From: Treponema denticola
Lineage (GTDB): Bacteria; Spirochaetota; Spirochaetia; Treponematales; Treponemataceae
DNA: 64,000 nt
Reading direction: 5' to 3'
Assembly: GCF_024400535.1 (NCBI RefSeq)
Contig: NZ_CP038800.1
Coordinates: 2,790,001 to 2,854,000 of the forward strand
The first letter of the stretch is position 1. Each line of letters opens with the position of its first letter. A program made the position numbers and the translations under genes. Of this stretch, positions 24,768-33,813 are shown one piece after another. The notes below the pieces were generated by a model. It did not search any database. It was not told where the DNA came from and was given only the letters and a program-made list of their open reading frames with translations.

Positions 24768-24796
24768 AGTATATTTTGAAAAAGTCGAATTGTCAA
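24768..24796 (-). promoter_or_regulatory. Promoter of the cNMP-regulator/pfk operon
   Basis: Minus strand TTGACA (24796-24791), 17 bases, TATACT (24773-24768), followed by a leader of about 50 bases. It is divergent from the M20 peptidase promoter. Confidence 0.75.
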
Positions 24797-24833
24797 CCTA
24801 CCTACCTAAAATACTTATTAATTATTTTTCCGA

Positions 24834-24862
24834 TTGTATTTTTACACCTTTTTTGATAGAAT
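24834..24862 (+). promoter_or_regulatory. Promoter giving a candidate leaderless M20 peptidase mRNA
   Basis: TTGTAT (24834-24839), 17 bases, TAGAAT (24857-24862), six bases, then ATG at 24869. Same geometry as at rpoZ and ptsN; no ribosome site. Confidence 0.65.
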
Positions 24863-24868
24863 AGGCAC

Positions 24869-26104
24869 ATGAGTACCTTTAAAAAAATTACCGATTTTAT
24901 TGAATCCAAAACAGAAGATATTATAGGATTGGAAAGGCTTTTAACCTCCATTCCAGCTATGGCTCCGGAATCCGATGGGGACGGAGAATTAAAAAAATGT
25001 GAAGCCCTGGAAAAATACTTAAAAGAAGCGGGTTTTAGCAATTTTGAACGCTTAGATGCCCCTGATGAGAGGGTTTCTTCAAAAATACGCCCTAATCTGA
25101 TTGTTACCATTCCCGGAAAAAACGATAAGGAAAGGCTCTGGATTATGAGCCATCTGGATGTAGTTCCTCCGGGCGACATATCCAAATGGGAAAGCGATCC
25201 TTGGACTGTAATTGAAAAGGACGGAAAACTTATAGGCCGAGGAGTTGAAGACAACCAGCAGGGCCTTGTTTCTTCGGTTTTTGCAGCCTTGGCTTTTATC
25301 AAATTGGGAATCACCCCTGAACATACTATTAAGCTTTTATTTGTTGCCGATGAAGAAGTCGGCTCCCAATACGGTATAATTTACCTCCTCAATAAGCACA
25401 ATCTTTTTACAAATGACGATTTGATTCTTGTACCCGATGGAGGCGACCCTAAGGGAGAAACTATAGAAATAGCCGAAAAAACCAGCCTTTGGCTCAAGGT
25501 TATCACAAAGGGAGTCCAAACCCATGCTTCAATGCCGAACACGGGTAAAAACGCCTTTGTTGCAGCCTGCGACCTTGCCCTCAGCTTAAACGGCTTGGAA
25601 AATCATTTTAACAAAAAAGACGATTTATTTTCGCCTAATTATTCAACCTTTCAGCCGACTAAAAAAGAAGCCAATGTACCGAACGTAAACACAATTCCGG
25701 GAGATGATGTTTTTTATGTAGACTGCCGGATTCTTCCTTCTTACGATGTAAATGAAGTCTTAAAAGAAATGCAAAAGAGAGCTTCAGAGGTTGAAAAAAA
25801 GTACGGAGTGGGTGTCAAGTTTGAATATGATGAACCTGAGGCTTCCCCTGCAACACCTAAGGATGCGAAGATTGTAAGCCTTCTTTCATCTGCCGTAAAA
25901 AAGGTAAAAGGAATTGAAACCTCTACAATAGGAATAGGAGGCGGAACGGTCGCTGCCTGTCTGCGCTCTAAGGGCTTTAATGCCGTTGTTTGGAGCTCCC
26001 TTGATGACAGCTGCCATCAGCCCAACGAATATGCTTTTATAAAGAATATCGTAAGCGATGCAAAGGTTATGGCAGCTATGATGTTCGGTGTCAAAAATAT
26101 TTAA
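24869..26104 (+). CDS. M20-family metallopeptidase (ArgE/DapE/PepV-like)
   Basis: A 411-residue di-zinc aminoacylase/dipeptidase. The metal and catalytic motifs are complete: WIMSHLDVVPPG (His and Asp near residues 94-96), GRGVEDNQQG (bridging Asp near 130) and FVADEEVGSQYG (general-base Glu-Glu near 164), with a late His in SSLDDSCHQPNEYAF. The 110-residue lid/dimerisation domain sits in the middle (THASMPNTGKNAF). It probably hydrolyses small peptides or N-acyl amino acids in the cytoplasm, which suits a peptide-fermenting oral treponeme. The KamA-family gene starts 18 bases downstream. Confidence 0.9.
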   Translation: MSTFKKITDFIESKTEDIIGLERLLTSIPAMAPESDGDGELKKCEALEKYLKEAGFSNFERLDAPDERVSSKIRPNLIVTIPGKNDKERLWIMSHLDVVPPGDISKWESDPWTVIEKDGKLIGRGVEDNQQGLVSSVFAALAFIKLGITPEHTIKLLFVADEEVGSQYGIIYLLNKHNLFTNDDLILVPDGGDPKGETIEIAEKTSLWLKVITKGVQTHASMPNTGKNAFVAACDLALSLNGLENHFNKKDDLFSPNYSTFQPTKKEANVPNVNTIPGDDVFYVDCRILPSYDVNEVLKEMQKRASEVEKKYGVGVKFEYDEPEASPATPKDAKIVSLLSSAVKKVKGIETSTIGIGGGTVAACLRSKGFNAVVWSSLDDSCHQPNEYAFIKNIVSDAKVMAAMMFGVKNI

Positions 26105-26122
26105 AGACCAAACACTTAAAAT

Positions 26123-27088
26123 ATGAGCAAAAAAAACTGGAGGGAATTTTCGGCCGCTGAAACAGCAGATTTTGAGCAGCCCGTCTTAATTTCCTCCGCT
26201 TTTCAAAAACTGATAGAAGAATCAGAACCCGAAGACTCAAAGGCCCTCCGCCTCCAAGTTGAGCCTTCAGCCTGCGAAAAAACCGTATGCTCTTACGAAA
26301 CAGCCGACCCTCTCGGCGAGCAAAAATACTGTATCACCCCCTATCTTGTTCATCAATACGAAAACAGGGTGCTTCTTATAACGACAGGGAAGTGCCTTTC
26401 ATATTGCCGTTATTGCTTTAGGCGAGGCCTCACTGCCCGATCTCAAGATTTCATCGGAGAGAAAGAATTAAAGGAAGTTACGGACTACATCAAAAAGATG
26501 CCTCAAGTTACGGAAATCCTTGTCTCAGGCGGAGATCCTTTAAGCGGAGGTTTTAAAAAGCTGGAAAGGGTATTAAAAAAACTAAGAGCCGTAAAAGATG
26601 ACCTTTTGATAAGGCTTTGTACCCGAGCCCCTATTTTTGCACCCGAACTTTTTACGGAAGACCTTTTGAACCTGCTAAAAAAAACAAAACCACTATGGCT
26701 CATTCCTCATATAAACCATCCTGCGGAGCTTGGAAGAGAGCAAACAAATGCCTTAAATGCCTGCATTGAAGCCGGTATACCCATTCAAAGTCAAACGGTT
26801 CTTCTAAAAGGTGTAAACGATAATGAAAAAACTTTGGTTAAGCTTTTTCATAAGCTTACCTGCATGGGCATAAAACCGGGCTATCTTTTTCAGCTGGATC
26901 CTGCAGCCGGAACCTCCCATTTCCGTGTTCCCTTAAAAGAGGCCTTAGAGCTTTGGGAAAGAGTAGAACCGAAACTTTCAGGTCTATCCCGCCCTCAGTT
27001 TGCGGCGGACCTTCCGGAAGGAGGAGGAAAATTTTCTCTTTCAGCTCTTATTTATTCCAAAAAAATCATCGATCAAAAAGAGAATTAA
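26123..27088 (+). CDS. KamA-family radical SAM aminomutase (EpmB-like)
   Basis: A 321-residue radical SAM protein with the cluster motif CLSYCRYC (about residues 93-100) and the SAM/PLP residues of the lysine 2,3-aminomutase family: VSGGDPLSGGF, then the C-terminal AADLPEGGGKFSLS, where the GGGK Lys would hold PLP. The length is close to EpmB, which makes beta-lysine for elongation factor P modification, and shorter than clostridial lysine 2,3-aminomutase (about 410 residues). No epmA or efp gene is nearby, so the substrate remains open. It lies 18 bases after the M20 gene, probably the same transcript; no clear ribosome site. Confidence 0.85.
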   Translation: MSKKNWREFSAAETADFEQPVLISSAFQKLIEESEPEDSKALRLQVEPSACEKTVCSYETADPLGEQKYCITPYLVHQYENRVLLITTGKCLSYCRYCFRRGLTARSQDFIGEKELKEVTDYIKKMPQVTEILVSGGDPLSGGFKKLERVLKKLRAVKDDLLIRLCTRAPIFAPELFTEDLLNLLKKTKPLWLIPHINHPAELGREQTNALNACIEAGIPIQSQTVLLKGVNDNEKTLVKLFHKLTCMGIKPGYLFQLDPAAGTSHFRVPLKEALELWERVEPKLSGLSRPQFAADLPEGGGKFSLSALIYSKKIIDQKEN

Positions 27089-27283
27089 AGTTTTAGTGCC
27101 CTTGGTGCAGACGGCATTATACATAAGTATACATATTAATGTATACAAAAATATACAGTATCTTACTAAAAATTATGATTTTTGATCTGAAGCGTCTATA
27201 AGTTTTAATAACTCCATTATTATCGGCTAAAAAACCTTGTATCTTAGCACACTTTTTGCTTGCTAATTTATGAGGTAATACTT
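27089..27283. other. 195-base non-coding gap upstream of the sigma factor gene
   Basis: No ORF, tRNA or strong terminator is seen. The gap holds the palindrome at 27127-27146, then AT-rich DNA with a TTGTAT at 27237 but no convincing -10 box at 17 bases. Confidence 0.5.
27127..27146. promoter_or_regulatory. Perfect 8-bp inverted repeat, candidate operator
   Basis: GTATACAT and ATGTATAC flank the four bases ATTA, giving a perfectly symmetric 20-base site about 140 bases before the sigma factor start. A third partial copy (ATATAC) follows at 27151. It is too AT-rich and lacks a T tract for a terminator. Confidence 0.45.
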
Positions 27284-28111
27284 ATGACGGAGAATCTGCT
27301 TTTACAATACATTAAAGATAGCAAACAATATCCTCTTTTATCAGCCGAGCAAGAAGCAGAATTAGCCGATGAGGTAAAAAAAGGCAATGCAGAGGCAGTA
27401 GAGACTCTTATTACATCAAATTTGAGGCTTGTAATAAAAATGGCTAAAAAGTTCAGCTCAAATGAAAACCAAATTTTAGAGCTCATTCAAGAAGGCAATA
27501 TGGGACTAATGAAAGCGGCCTCTAAATTTTCAAAATCATTTAAAGTCCGTTTTTCAAGCTATGCAGCTTGGTGGATAAAACAATCTTTTATAAGATACTT
27601 AAATTCTTCCGACAAAGTTATAAAACTCCCTGTAAGAAAAGAAGCCTTAATTCGGCAAGTACACAAAGAAGAAGAAAATTATAGAATAAAATACGGAATT
27701 TCACCTTCTTATAGCCAGCTTGCAGAAATAATGAAAGAAAAAGTAGATATTATCGCTCAGATAAAATCGTTTAATTATACAGATATATGCAGTTTAGACG
27801 ATCCGGTTGATAACGAAAGATCGGCAAACCTGTATGATTTTATTCCATGTAATACCTATAACCCGGAAGAAGAGTTTATAGATAATGAATTCAAAGAAAA
27901 ATTAAATAAGTGTTTGGAAATACTTAATGACCGCGAAAAAGATGTTTTAAGAAACAGATACGGCCTTGACGGCACTATGACATCAGCCACCTTTGCCGTC
28001 TTAGGAAAAAAATATTCAATCTCGGCTGAATCCATCCGTCAAACCCAGCTGAGAGCCATAAAAAAATTAAGAGCCGATACAAATAAGATTAGAGCAATGG
28101 TCTCGGTATAG
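27284..28111 (+). CDS. RpoD/RpoS-type alternative sigma factor
   Basis: A 275-residue sigma-70 protein. Region 1.2 is at the N-terminus (YPLLSAEQEAELADEVKKGN). Region 2 follows (LRLVIKMAKKF, LELIQEGNMGLMKAASKF, then YAAWWIKQSFIRYL, the -10-reading helix), then region 3, and region 4 ends the protein (REKDVLRNRYGLDG, SAESIRQTQLRAIKKLR). It lacks the long region 1.1 of the housekeeping factor, so it is an alternative group 2/3 sigma. The start is the ATG at 27284 with GAGGT upstream; the longer frame from a TTG at 27260 would swallow the ribosome site. Confidence 0.88.
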   Translation: MTENLLLQYIKDSKQYPLLSAEQEAELADEVKKGNAEAVETLITSNLRLVIKMAKKFSSNENQILELIQEGNMGLMKAASKFSKSFKVRFSSYAAWWIKQSFIRYLNSSDKVIKLPVRKEALIRQVHKEEENYRIKYGISPSYSQLAEIMKEKVDIIAQIKSFNYTDICSLDDPVDNERSANLYDFIPCNTYNPEEEFIDNEFKEKLNKCLEILNDREKDVLRNRYGLDGTMTSATFAVLGKKYSISAESIRQTQLRAIKKLRADTNKIRAMVSV

Positions 28112-28172
28112 CTTTTCTTTCCTACCTGATTTTTTTTATCAAATATGATACAATGGAGCTAGAGGTATAAAC

Positions 28173-30413
28173 ATGAACATAGAACTTTTAGCTCCGGCAG
28201 GGAATACTGAGGCCCTTGATGCTGCCGTAAACGAAGGAGCCGATGCCGTATATTTAGGCTTAAAAACTTTTAATGCGCGAATGCGTTCCTCCAATTTTGC
28301 ATGGAGCCAATTTGAGGCAGCCGTAGACAGCCTTCACAAGCGGAATAAAAAGGTCTATGTTACCGTTAATACGGTTTTAACCGAAGAAGAAACCGAAAAA
28401 ATGTACCGCTTTTTAAAATACCTTGACTCCGTTTCTCCCGACGGCATCATCGTTCAAGATTTGGGCATAGTTCAAATGGCTAAAACACACTTTCCAAAAT
28501 TAAAGCTTCACGCCTCAACCCAGATGAATATAGCCTCGGCCAAGGCTGCAAATGCTTTAAGCCGATTCGGAATATCAAGAGTCGTTTTAGCGAGAGAGCT
28601 TTCATTAAAAGAAATCGAAGCGGTCAACTTAAATACCTCCTGCGAGCTTGAGGTTTTTGTGCACGGAGCCCTCTGCGTCTGCCAATCGGGGCTTTGTATG
28701 TTTTCTTCCTACCTTGGAGGAAAATCGGCGAACCGAGGAATGTGTGCCCAAGCCTGCCGAAGACTTTACACGGCCCACACACCTCAAGGCGACAAAGACG
28801 GCTATTATTTTTCTCCCCATGACTTGCAGCTTATCGATTATGTTCCCGACCTTATAAAAGCGGGAGTTTCCTCCTTTAAAATTGAAGGAAGAATGAAGAG
28901 TGCAGAATATGTAGGAACGGTAGTTTCAGCCTACCGCCATGTAATCGACAACTGGGAAAAGAATAAAAAGGAAGCTGTCGAAACAGGCCGCCGCATTCTA
29001 GCCGGAGACTTTGCCAGAAAAAAGACGAGCTTTTTATTTGTTTCGGCAAAGGCTGAGGAAATATTAAACCCGAATCAGGCGGGCGGCACCGGTATTTTTT
29101 TAGGAACGATAGACAAAACCGCCCAATTTAAGATTAAAGAAGTTGAAGGGAAAACAAAAGAAGAGCCCATGCGCAAGGTTCACTATGTGCTTTTAAAGGG
29201 CGGCTCCTATACTCCCGATTTCGGGGATTCGATTCGGCTTCATACAAAGGATGACCGCGGAAGAGAAAGCTGGAAAATTCAAGATATAAGGATTGAAAAA
29301 GCCTCTTCAAAAAAATCAGGTTCGGCCGAAAAAGTATGGATTCAGGTCCCTGCCGATTTCGGAATAGGTGACAGCGTTTACCTTTTGCAAACTAAAAGTA
29401 TGAGTAAGCGTTATACTCCGGTGCTGCCCAAAACTTTGAGTCCTTTTAGAAAAAGGCCCGGAGACGACAAGCTTCCCGAACTTAAACTCTATCCCGAAGG
29501 GAATGCTTCCGGTAATGAGGATGTAAAGGCAGGAGCAAAAAACAAACAGGACGACAAGCGGGCTAAAAAAATTTTGAGTAAATCCAATATCGATATTTTT
29601 CCTGACGGCTTCTATGTCCAAGTATCTTCTGTAAACAGTCTCCACACCATTCTTTCCGACAAACCCATGCGGGTCATTATAAACCTAAATGAAGATACTA
29701 GAGAAGCCCTAGCCGGTACGGCAAAAAACAGCAAACCTCTTCCTTTCTCAAAACGGGAAATCTTTATTTCACTTGACCCTTTTATGGGGCAAGCCGAAAG
29801 CGATGAGCTTGAACTCTATCTTATGAACCTCATCGAAAAAGGGTATACTCAATTTGTAATCAATAATCCTGCTCATATTACAATGCTGAAAAATAAAAAT
29901 TTAAACCTTGTTGCAGGCCCCTATCTTTACAGCTTTAACCGCTGGGCAGTAAAATGGCTCCAAGAAAATAATATTTTAAAGTTTATATCCCCAATCGAAA
30001 ACTCTCAAAAAAACCTTGAAGAGGTTTATGCTCCCGGCATGAGAAAACAGGTTTTAATTCCGGTTTTTGCCTATCCAGCCCTCTTTAGGATGAGATTTAC
30101 GCTTCCAAAAACTTATGATTTTTTATATTTTTCCGATAAACAAGGAGAGGCCTTCAAGACTTTTTCAACACCGTCTGCTTCATTTGTGCTGCCGGAAAAA
30201 CCTTTTTCGATAACCGACCGCATCGGCTCTTTGGAAAAAAAAGGCTTTGATAAATTCCTTCTTGATTTTTCTCACACGGAAATCGAACGCAGTGAGTACA
30301 GACACATTGTAAACTCATGCAGGAAGGGAATTTTTCTCGAAGATACTTCACGCTTCAACTGGAAAGAAGGCTTTTATGACCCTGTAAAAATTGAGGCAAG
30401 AAAACAAAAGTAA
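28173..30413 (+). CDS. Peptidase U32-family protein (RlhA/TrhP-like)
   Basis: A 746-residue protein. The U32 core occupies the first 300 residues: LLAPAGNTEALDAAVNEGAD, AVYLGLKTFNARM, then the signature EVFVHGALCVCQSGLCMFSS and the Cys pair GMCAQACRRLY, which hold an Fe-S cluster in the tRNA/rRNA hydroxylation relatives (TrhP, RlhA). A collagenase-like linker and a second beta-rich half follow (about residues 300-440, 480-740). Members act in RNA hydroxylation rather than as proven proteases, so an RNA-modification role is likely. AGAGGT precedes the ATG. Confidence 0.85.
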   Translation: MNIELLAPAGNTEALDAAVNEGADAVYLGLKTFNARMRSSNFAWSQFEAAVDSLHKRNKKVYVTVNTVLTEEETEKMYRFLKYLDSVSPDGIIVQDLGIVQMAKTHFPKLKLHASTQMNIASAKAANALSRFGISRVVLARELSLKEIEAVNLNTSCELEVFVHGALCVCQSGLCMFSSYLGGKSANRGMCAQACRRLYTAHTPQGDKDGYYFSPHDLQLIDYVPDLIKAGVSSFKIEGRMKSAEYVGTVVSAYRHVIDNWEKNKKEAVETGRRILAGDFARKKTSFLFVSAKAEEILNPNQAGGTGIFLGTIDKTAQFKIKEVEGKTKEEPMRKVHYVLLKGGSYTPDFGDSIRLHTKDDRGRESWKIQDIRIEKASSKKSGSAEKVWIQVPADFGIGDSVYLLQTKSMSKRYTPVLPKTLSPFRKRPGDDKLPELKLYPEGNASGNEDVKAGAKNKQDDKRAKKILSKSNIDIFPDGFYVQVSSVNSLHTILSDKPMRVIINLNEDTREALAGTAKNSKPLPFSKREIFISLDPFMGQAESDELELYLMNLIEKGYTQFVINNPAHITMLKNKNLNLVAGPYLYSFNRWAVKWLQENNILKFISPIENSQKNLEEVYAPGMRKQVLIPVFAYPALFRMRFTLPKTYDFLYFSDKQGEAFKTFSTPSASFVLPEKPFSITDRIGSLEKKGFDKFLLDFSHTEIERSEYRHIVNSCRKGIFLEDTSRFNWKEGFYDPVKIEARKQK

Positions 30414-30427
30414 TATTTTAGAAATTA

Positions 30428-30456
30428 TTGATATTTATAAGAATTTATATTATAGT
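30428..30456 (+). promoter_or_regulatory. Promoter of the chemoreceptor gene
   Basis: TTGATA (30428-30433), 17 bases, TATAGT (30451-30456), then a short leader with AAAGGAG before ATG 30481. Confidence 0.65.
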
Positions 30457-30480
30457 ACTATTATCTAAAGGAGTGTTTTT

Positions 30481-32571
30481 ATGTCAGAAACAAAAGGTAC
30501 CTCAGCTCAAATTTCTTATCAGTCGAATAAGAGGTTCCATTCGATAGGAACTAAACTTTTATTTTTTACTGTTGTATTGCTTTTAGCCCAATATCTAATC
30601 ATTGCTTACAAGGATTGGCGAAGTCTTAAAAAATTCTCTGCAAATCAAGTAAAAATGATGGCAGACATAAAACACTCAGCTTTCAACCATGAATTAAACA
30701 CCTATGAACTTATGGGTAAGATACTATTGAATAATATTTCTAAAGATGAGGAAATAATAAAGGCTTTTGCAGAAAGAGACAGGAAAGCTCTTACCGAACT
30801 TACCCTACCCCTGTTTGATGAAATGAAAAAAAACTATAAAGCTAAACAATTCCACTTTCATATACCTCCTGCAATTTCATTCTTACGTGTTCACAACCTT
30901 AAAAAATTCAATGACGATCTTTCAGATTTTAGAAAAACAATTTTAAAAGCAAATTCTGAAAAAAAAGACATAAGCGGTCTTGAAGTAGGAGTAAGCGACC
31001 TAGGCTTTAGAGTTGTAAAACCTCTTTTCGATCAAAACAACAAACACATAGGCTCGGTAGAATATGGCGGCGATATTAATAAAGAATTTATACAAGATTT
31101 TATTAATAACTGTTCTCGAGAAGTATTGGAAGGCGGTTTAAGTATAAGCATCTATGCCCGAACTTTAGACAATACTTATAAAATAATGTGTTCCAATTTT
31201 GAAAACGATAATTCCGAAAATTCTGCTGCAATCATGGAAGAATTAGGGAACAAAGAAAATCTTATAAAAATTAACGGAGCTAATGCAGCCGCTTATTATC
31301 CCATGTATGATTTTTCAGGAAATATAATAGGATACGCAAAGTTTTTATATTCGATTGAATCAATTCAAGCAAGTCAAACAGACTTCTTTATAAAGACGGC
31401 AGCTGTTCTACTTTTTATATTTATTTTATTTGTTGTAACAATCATAATATTTACAAGACTCTTTATCATAAGGCCTGTTAATAAGGTTATCGCTGCTCTT
31501 AAAAGCGTATCTGAAGGGGACTTACGGGTTACGCTCCCTCCAACAGAGAACAATGAAATTGGAAAATTAACAGGCTATTTTGCCGAAACAATTTCAAAAA
31601 TAAGCTATATGATAAAGACGGTTTTAATAAGCTCACAAGAAATGAATGAGGTCGGTGAAGCTCTTGCACAAAATATATCGGAAAGAGCTAGTGCCATACA
31701 CCAAATTACCCAGAATATAGAATCGGTAAAAAACAAAACAGTCAATCAAAGTGACAGTGTAACCGAGACATCTGCAACAATTGAACAGGTTATCAGCAGG
31801 CTCGGCGAATTGGACAGCGACATTGAGGTGCAGGCTTCAAGCATTGAACAATCCTCTGCAGCTGTTGAGCAAATGGTAGCAAATATTGCTTCGGTTACAA
31901 AAAACCTTGAAAAAAACAATAGCTTAATAAAAACCGTATATGAGCAAACAAAAGACGGTAAAATCGGAGCAAGGTCGGCAAATGATGTCGTTGCTCAAAT
32001 AGCATCTCTGTCAGAATCTCTTATGGAAACTAGCGAGATTATTCAAAACATTGCAAGTCAGACAAATCTTTTAGCTATGAATGCCGCAATTGAAGCCGCT
32101 CATGCAGGTGAAAGCGGAAAAGGCTTTGCAGTTGTAGCCGATGAAATCAGAAAGCTATCGGAAGAGTCAAATATGCAGGGCAAGCAAATAGGCGAGGTTA
32201 TGAAAAAATCTACTCAGATTATAGAAAAACTCTCAGTCGTAGGTGCAGCAGCCGAAAAATCCTTCATTACAGTATACGAATTGGTAAATCAAATTTCACA
32301 GCAAGAAGAGCTGATGGTAGCAGCTATGAAAGAACAAGAAAACGGAAGTAATGAAGTCTTACAGGCTATAAAAAATATAAATGAAATAACCGGTGAAGTA
32401 AAGACCCGGTCTATTGAAATGCTTTCTGGAGGGATTAAGGTCTCCGAAGAAATGCAAAAGCTTGATGAACTTACCAGAAATATTAACAACAGTATGAATG
32501 AAATGGCGGCAGCTGCTTCCGAGATAAATAATTCAAGTAAAGAAGTAAGCAATATTTCTCAAAAAAATTAA
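30481..32571 (+). CDS. Methyl-accepting chemotaxis protein
   Basis: A 696-residue receptor. Membrane helix 1 is at about residues 24-44, a periplasmic sensor of about 255 residues follows (helical start with [16 protein letters not shown], then a Cache-like fold around SVEYGGDI), and helix 2 is at about 302-326. A HAMP domain ([18 protein letters not shown]) leads to the signalling domain, whose hairpin tip reads [20 protein letters not shown] with the CheA/CheW contact residues. Ligand unknown. Monocistronic in appearance, with AAAGGAG upstream. Confidence 0.95.
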   Translation: MSETKGTSAQISYQSNKRFHSIGTKLLFFTVVLLLAQYLIIAYKDWRSLKKFSANQVKMMADIKHSAFNHELNTYELMGKILLNNISKDEEIIKAFAERDRKALTELTLPLFDEMKKNYKAKQFHFHIPPAISFLRVHNLKKFNDDLSDFRKTILKANSEKKDISGLEVGVSDLGFRVVKPLFDQNNKHIGSVEYGGDINKEFIQDFINNCSREVLEGGLSISIYARTLDNTYKIMCSNFENDNSENSAAIMEELGNKENLIKINGANAAAYYPMYDFSGNIIGYAKFLYSIESIQASQTDFFIKTAAVLLFIFILFVVTIIIFTRLFIIRPVNKVIAALKSVSEGDLRVTLPPTENNEIGKLTGYFAETISKISYMIKTVLISSQEMNEVGEALAQNISERASAIHQITQNIESVKNKTVNQSDSVTETSATIEQVISRLGELDSDIEVQASSIEQSSAAVEQMVANIASVTKNLEKNNSLIKTVYEQTKDGKIGARSANDVVAQIASLSESLMETSEIIQNIASQTNLLAMNAAIEAAHAGESGKGFAVVADEIRKLSEESNMQGKQIGEVMKKSTQIIEKLSVVGAAAEKSFITVYELVNQISQQEELMVAAMKEQENGSNEVLQAIKNINEITGEVKTRSIEMLSGGIKVSEEMQKLDELTRNINNSMNEMAAAASEINNSSKEVSNISQKN

Positions 32572-32653
32572 AACAGTATCAGCCGGCTGTCTATTGAAGT
32601 TAATAAATTTAAGGTATAATACAGTGAATTTATCTTGTAGAGGAGTTTGAAAA

Positions 32654-33805
32654 ATGGCGGATTTTGTTTTTAAACTTTCATCAAAAGTAATTTTGGGTAA
32701 TTATTCTCTTGCCCGCATCGGTGAAGAAGCCGTAAAATTCGGAAATCACTTTATGTTTATTGCAGATCCTTTTTTTGAAGATATGGGACTTGTTGACAAA
32801 ATAAAAAAATCCCTTGAAGAAAAAGGAATATCCCTTTTTGGTTTTAACGGCTTCGAGCAAACTGCCGACTCCGAGGTTGTAGAAAGGGCTCTCTCTCTAG
32901 CCAGAGGAGCTCATATTAGAGGAGTGATAGCCTGCGGGGATATGACAGCTTGCGCCATAGGGCGTGCAATAGCAGCCTTATACAATGAAGATAAATCCAT
33001 CTATAGGTATATTGAAGGCGAGCCGATCACTGCCGAATCATTGCCCCTTATTCAAATTCCAACTACATGCAACGATCCTTTTTTATTCGGATCATCCAGC
33101 TTTATTATAGATTCAAGAAGCAGAACGGTAAATATTTTAAAAATAAAAGAAAATCTTTGTGATCTTGTCATATTCGATTCAAATACTTATGCAGGCCTAG
33201 CACCTAATGCCATGACGGCAATGATTTTCGCAGGCTTAGGAGCGACCTTTGAAGCCTATATTTCTACCAAAGTAAGTTTTTTATCGGAAACAATCTTAGG
33301 CAAAGCTGTAGAATTCTTTTTAATTGCTTCGGATCCGAGTCATGAAAAGCTTATCGGTATACCAAGGGAAGAACTTGTAGCTCAAGCAGCCTGTATGTCT
33401 GCTATAGGAATTGCAGCCTCTGCACCCGGACTTGGAACTGCAATAGCTCTTGCGGCCGGAGGGAAATACAGAATCGCAAGCCAGCTTATAGCAACGATAT
33501 TGCTTCCTCATGTAATCGAAGATGCTATCTCTTCAAATCTTACAAAGACCGTTGCAGTGGCAAGGATGTTGGGTGAAACTATGATTGAAGGCGGAGATGC
33601 AGCTGAGGTCTCAAAGCGGGGCGTTGAAGAAATAAGGAGACGGCTTGCTGAAGCTAACTTGCCGATAAGATTAAAAGACATAGATTTAACAATTGAATCC
33701 CTTGTACCTGTTGCTGAAGACGCTGCCCGTCTGAGCTTTATGAATTATAATCCGAGACCAATGGCAAATCATGATATTTTTGAAATCATCAAACAAGCCT
33801 TTTAA
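32654..33805 (+). CDS. Iron-containing alcohol dehydrogenase-fold protein lacking the metal site
   Basis: A 383-residue protein with the Fe-ADH/glycerol dehydrogenase architecture: N-terminal Rossmann-like domain, IPTT at residues 136-139, MTA near 187-189, and LLPHV near 283-287. The catalytic residues are not conserved. The region equivalent to DALTHAIEAY reads AGLGATFEAY (193-202), so Asp and His are gone; the two later His ligands are replaced in LAAGGKYRIASQL (266-278). The nucleotide loop GGGS is CGDMTA (94-99). It is probably not a dehydrogenase in the usual sense. GAGGAG ribosome site; TATAAT upstream at 32615 with TTGAAG at a short 15-base spacing. First gene of a five-gene run. Confidence 0.85.
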   Translation: MADFVFKLSSKVILGNYSLARIGEEAVKFGNHFMFIADPFFEDMGLVDKIKKSLEEKGISLFGFNGFEQTADSEVVERALSLARGAHIRGVIACGDMTACAIGRAIAALYNEDKSIYRYIEGEPITAESLPLIQIPTTCNDPFLFGSSSFIIDSRSRTVNILKIKENLCDLVIFDSNTYAGLAPNAMTAMIFAGLGATFEAYISTKVSFLSETILGKAVEFFLIASDPSHEKLIGIPREELVAQAACMSAIGIAASAPGLGTAIALAAGGKYRIASQLIATILLPHVIEDAISSNLTKTVAVARMLGETMIEGGDAAEVSKRGVEEIRRRLAEANLPIRLKDIDLTIESLVPVAEDAARLSFMNYNPRPMANHDIFEIIKQAF

Positions 33806-33813
33806 GATTAAAA

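Noticed and set aside
27260-27283. Upstream TTG start of the sigma factor gene
   Set aside because: The ribosome site GAGGT lies after it and directly before the ATG at 27284.
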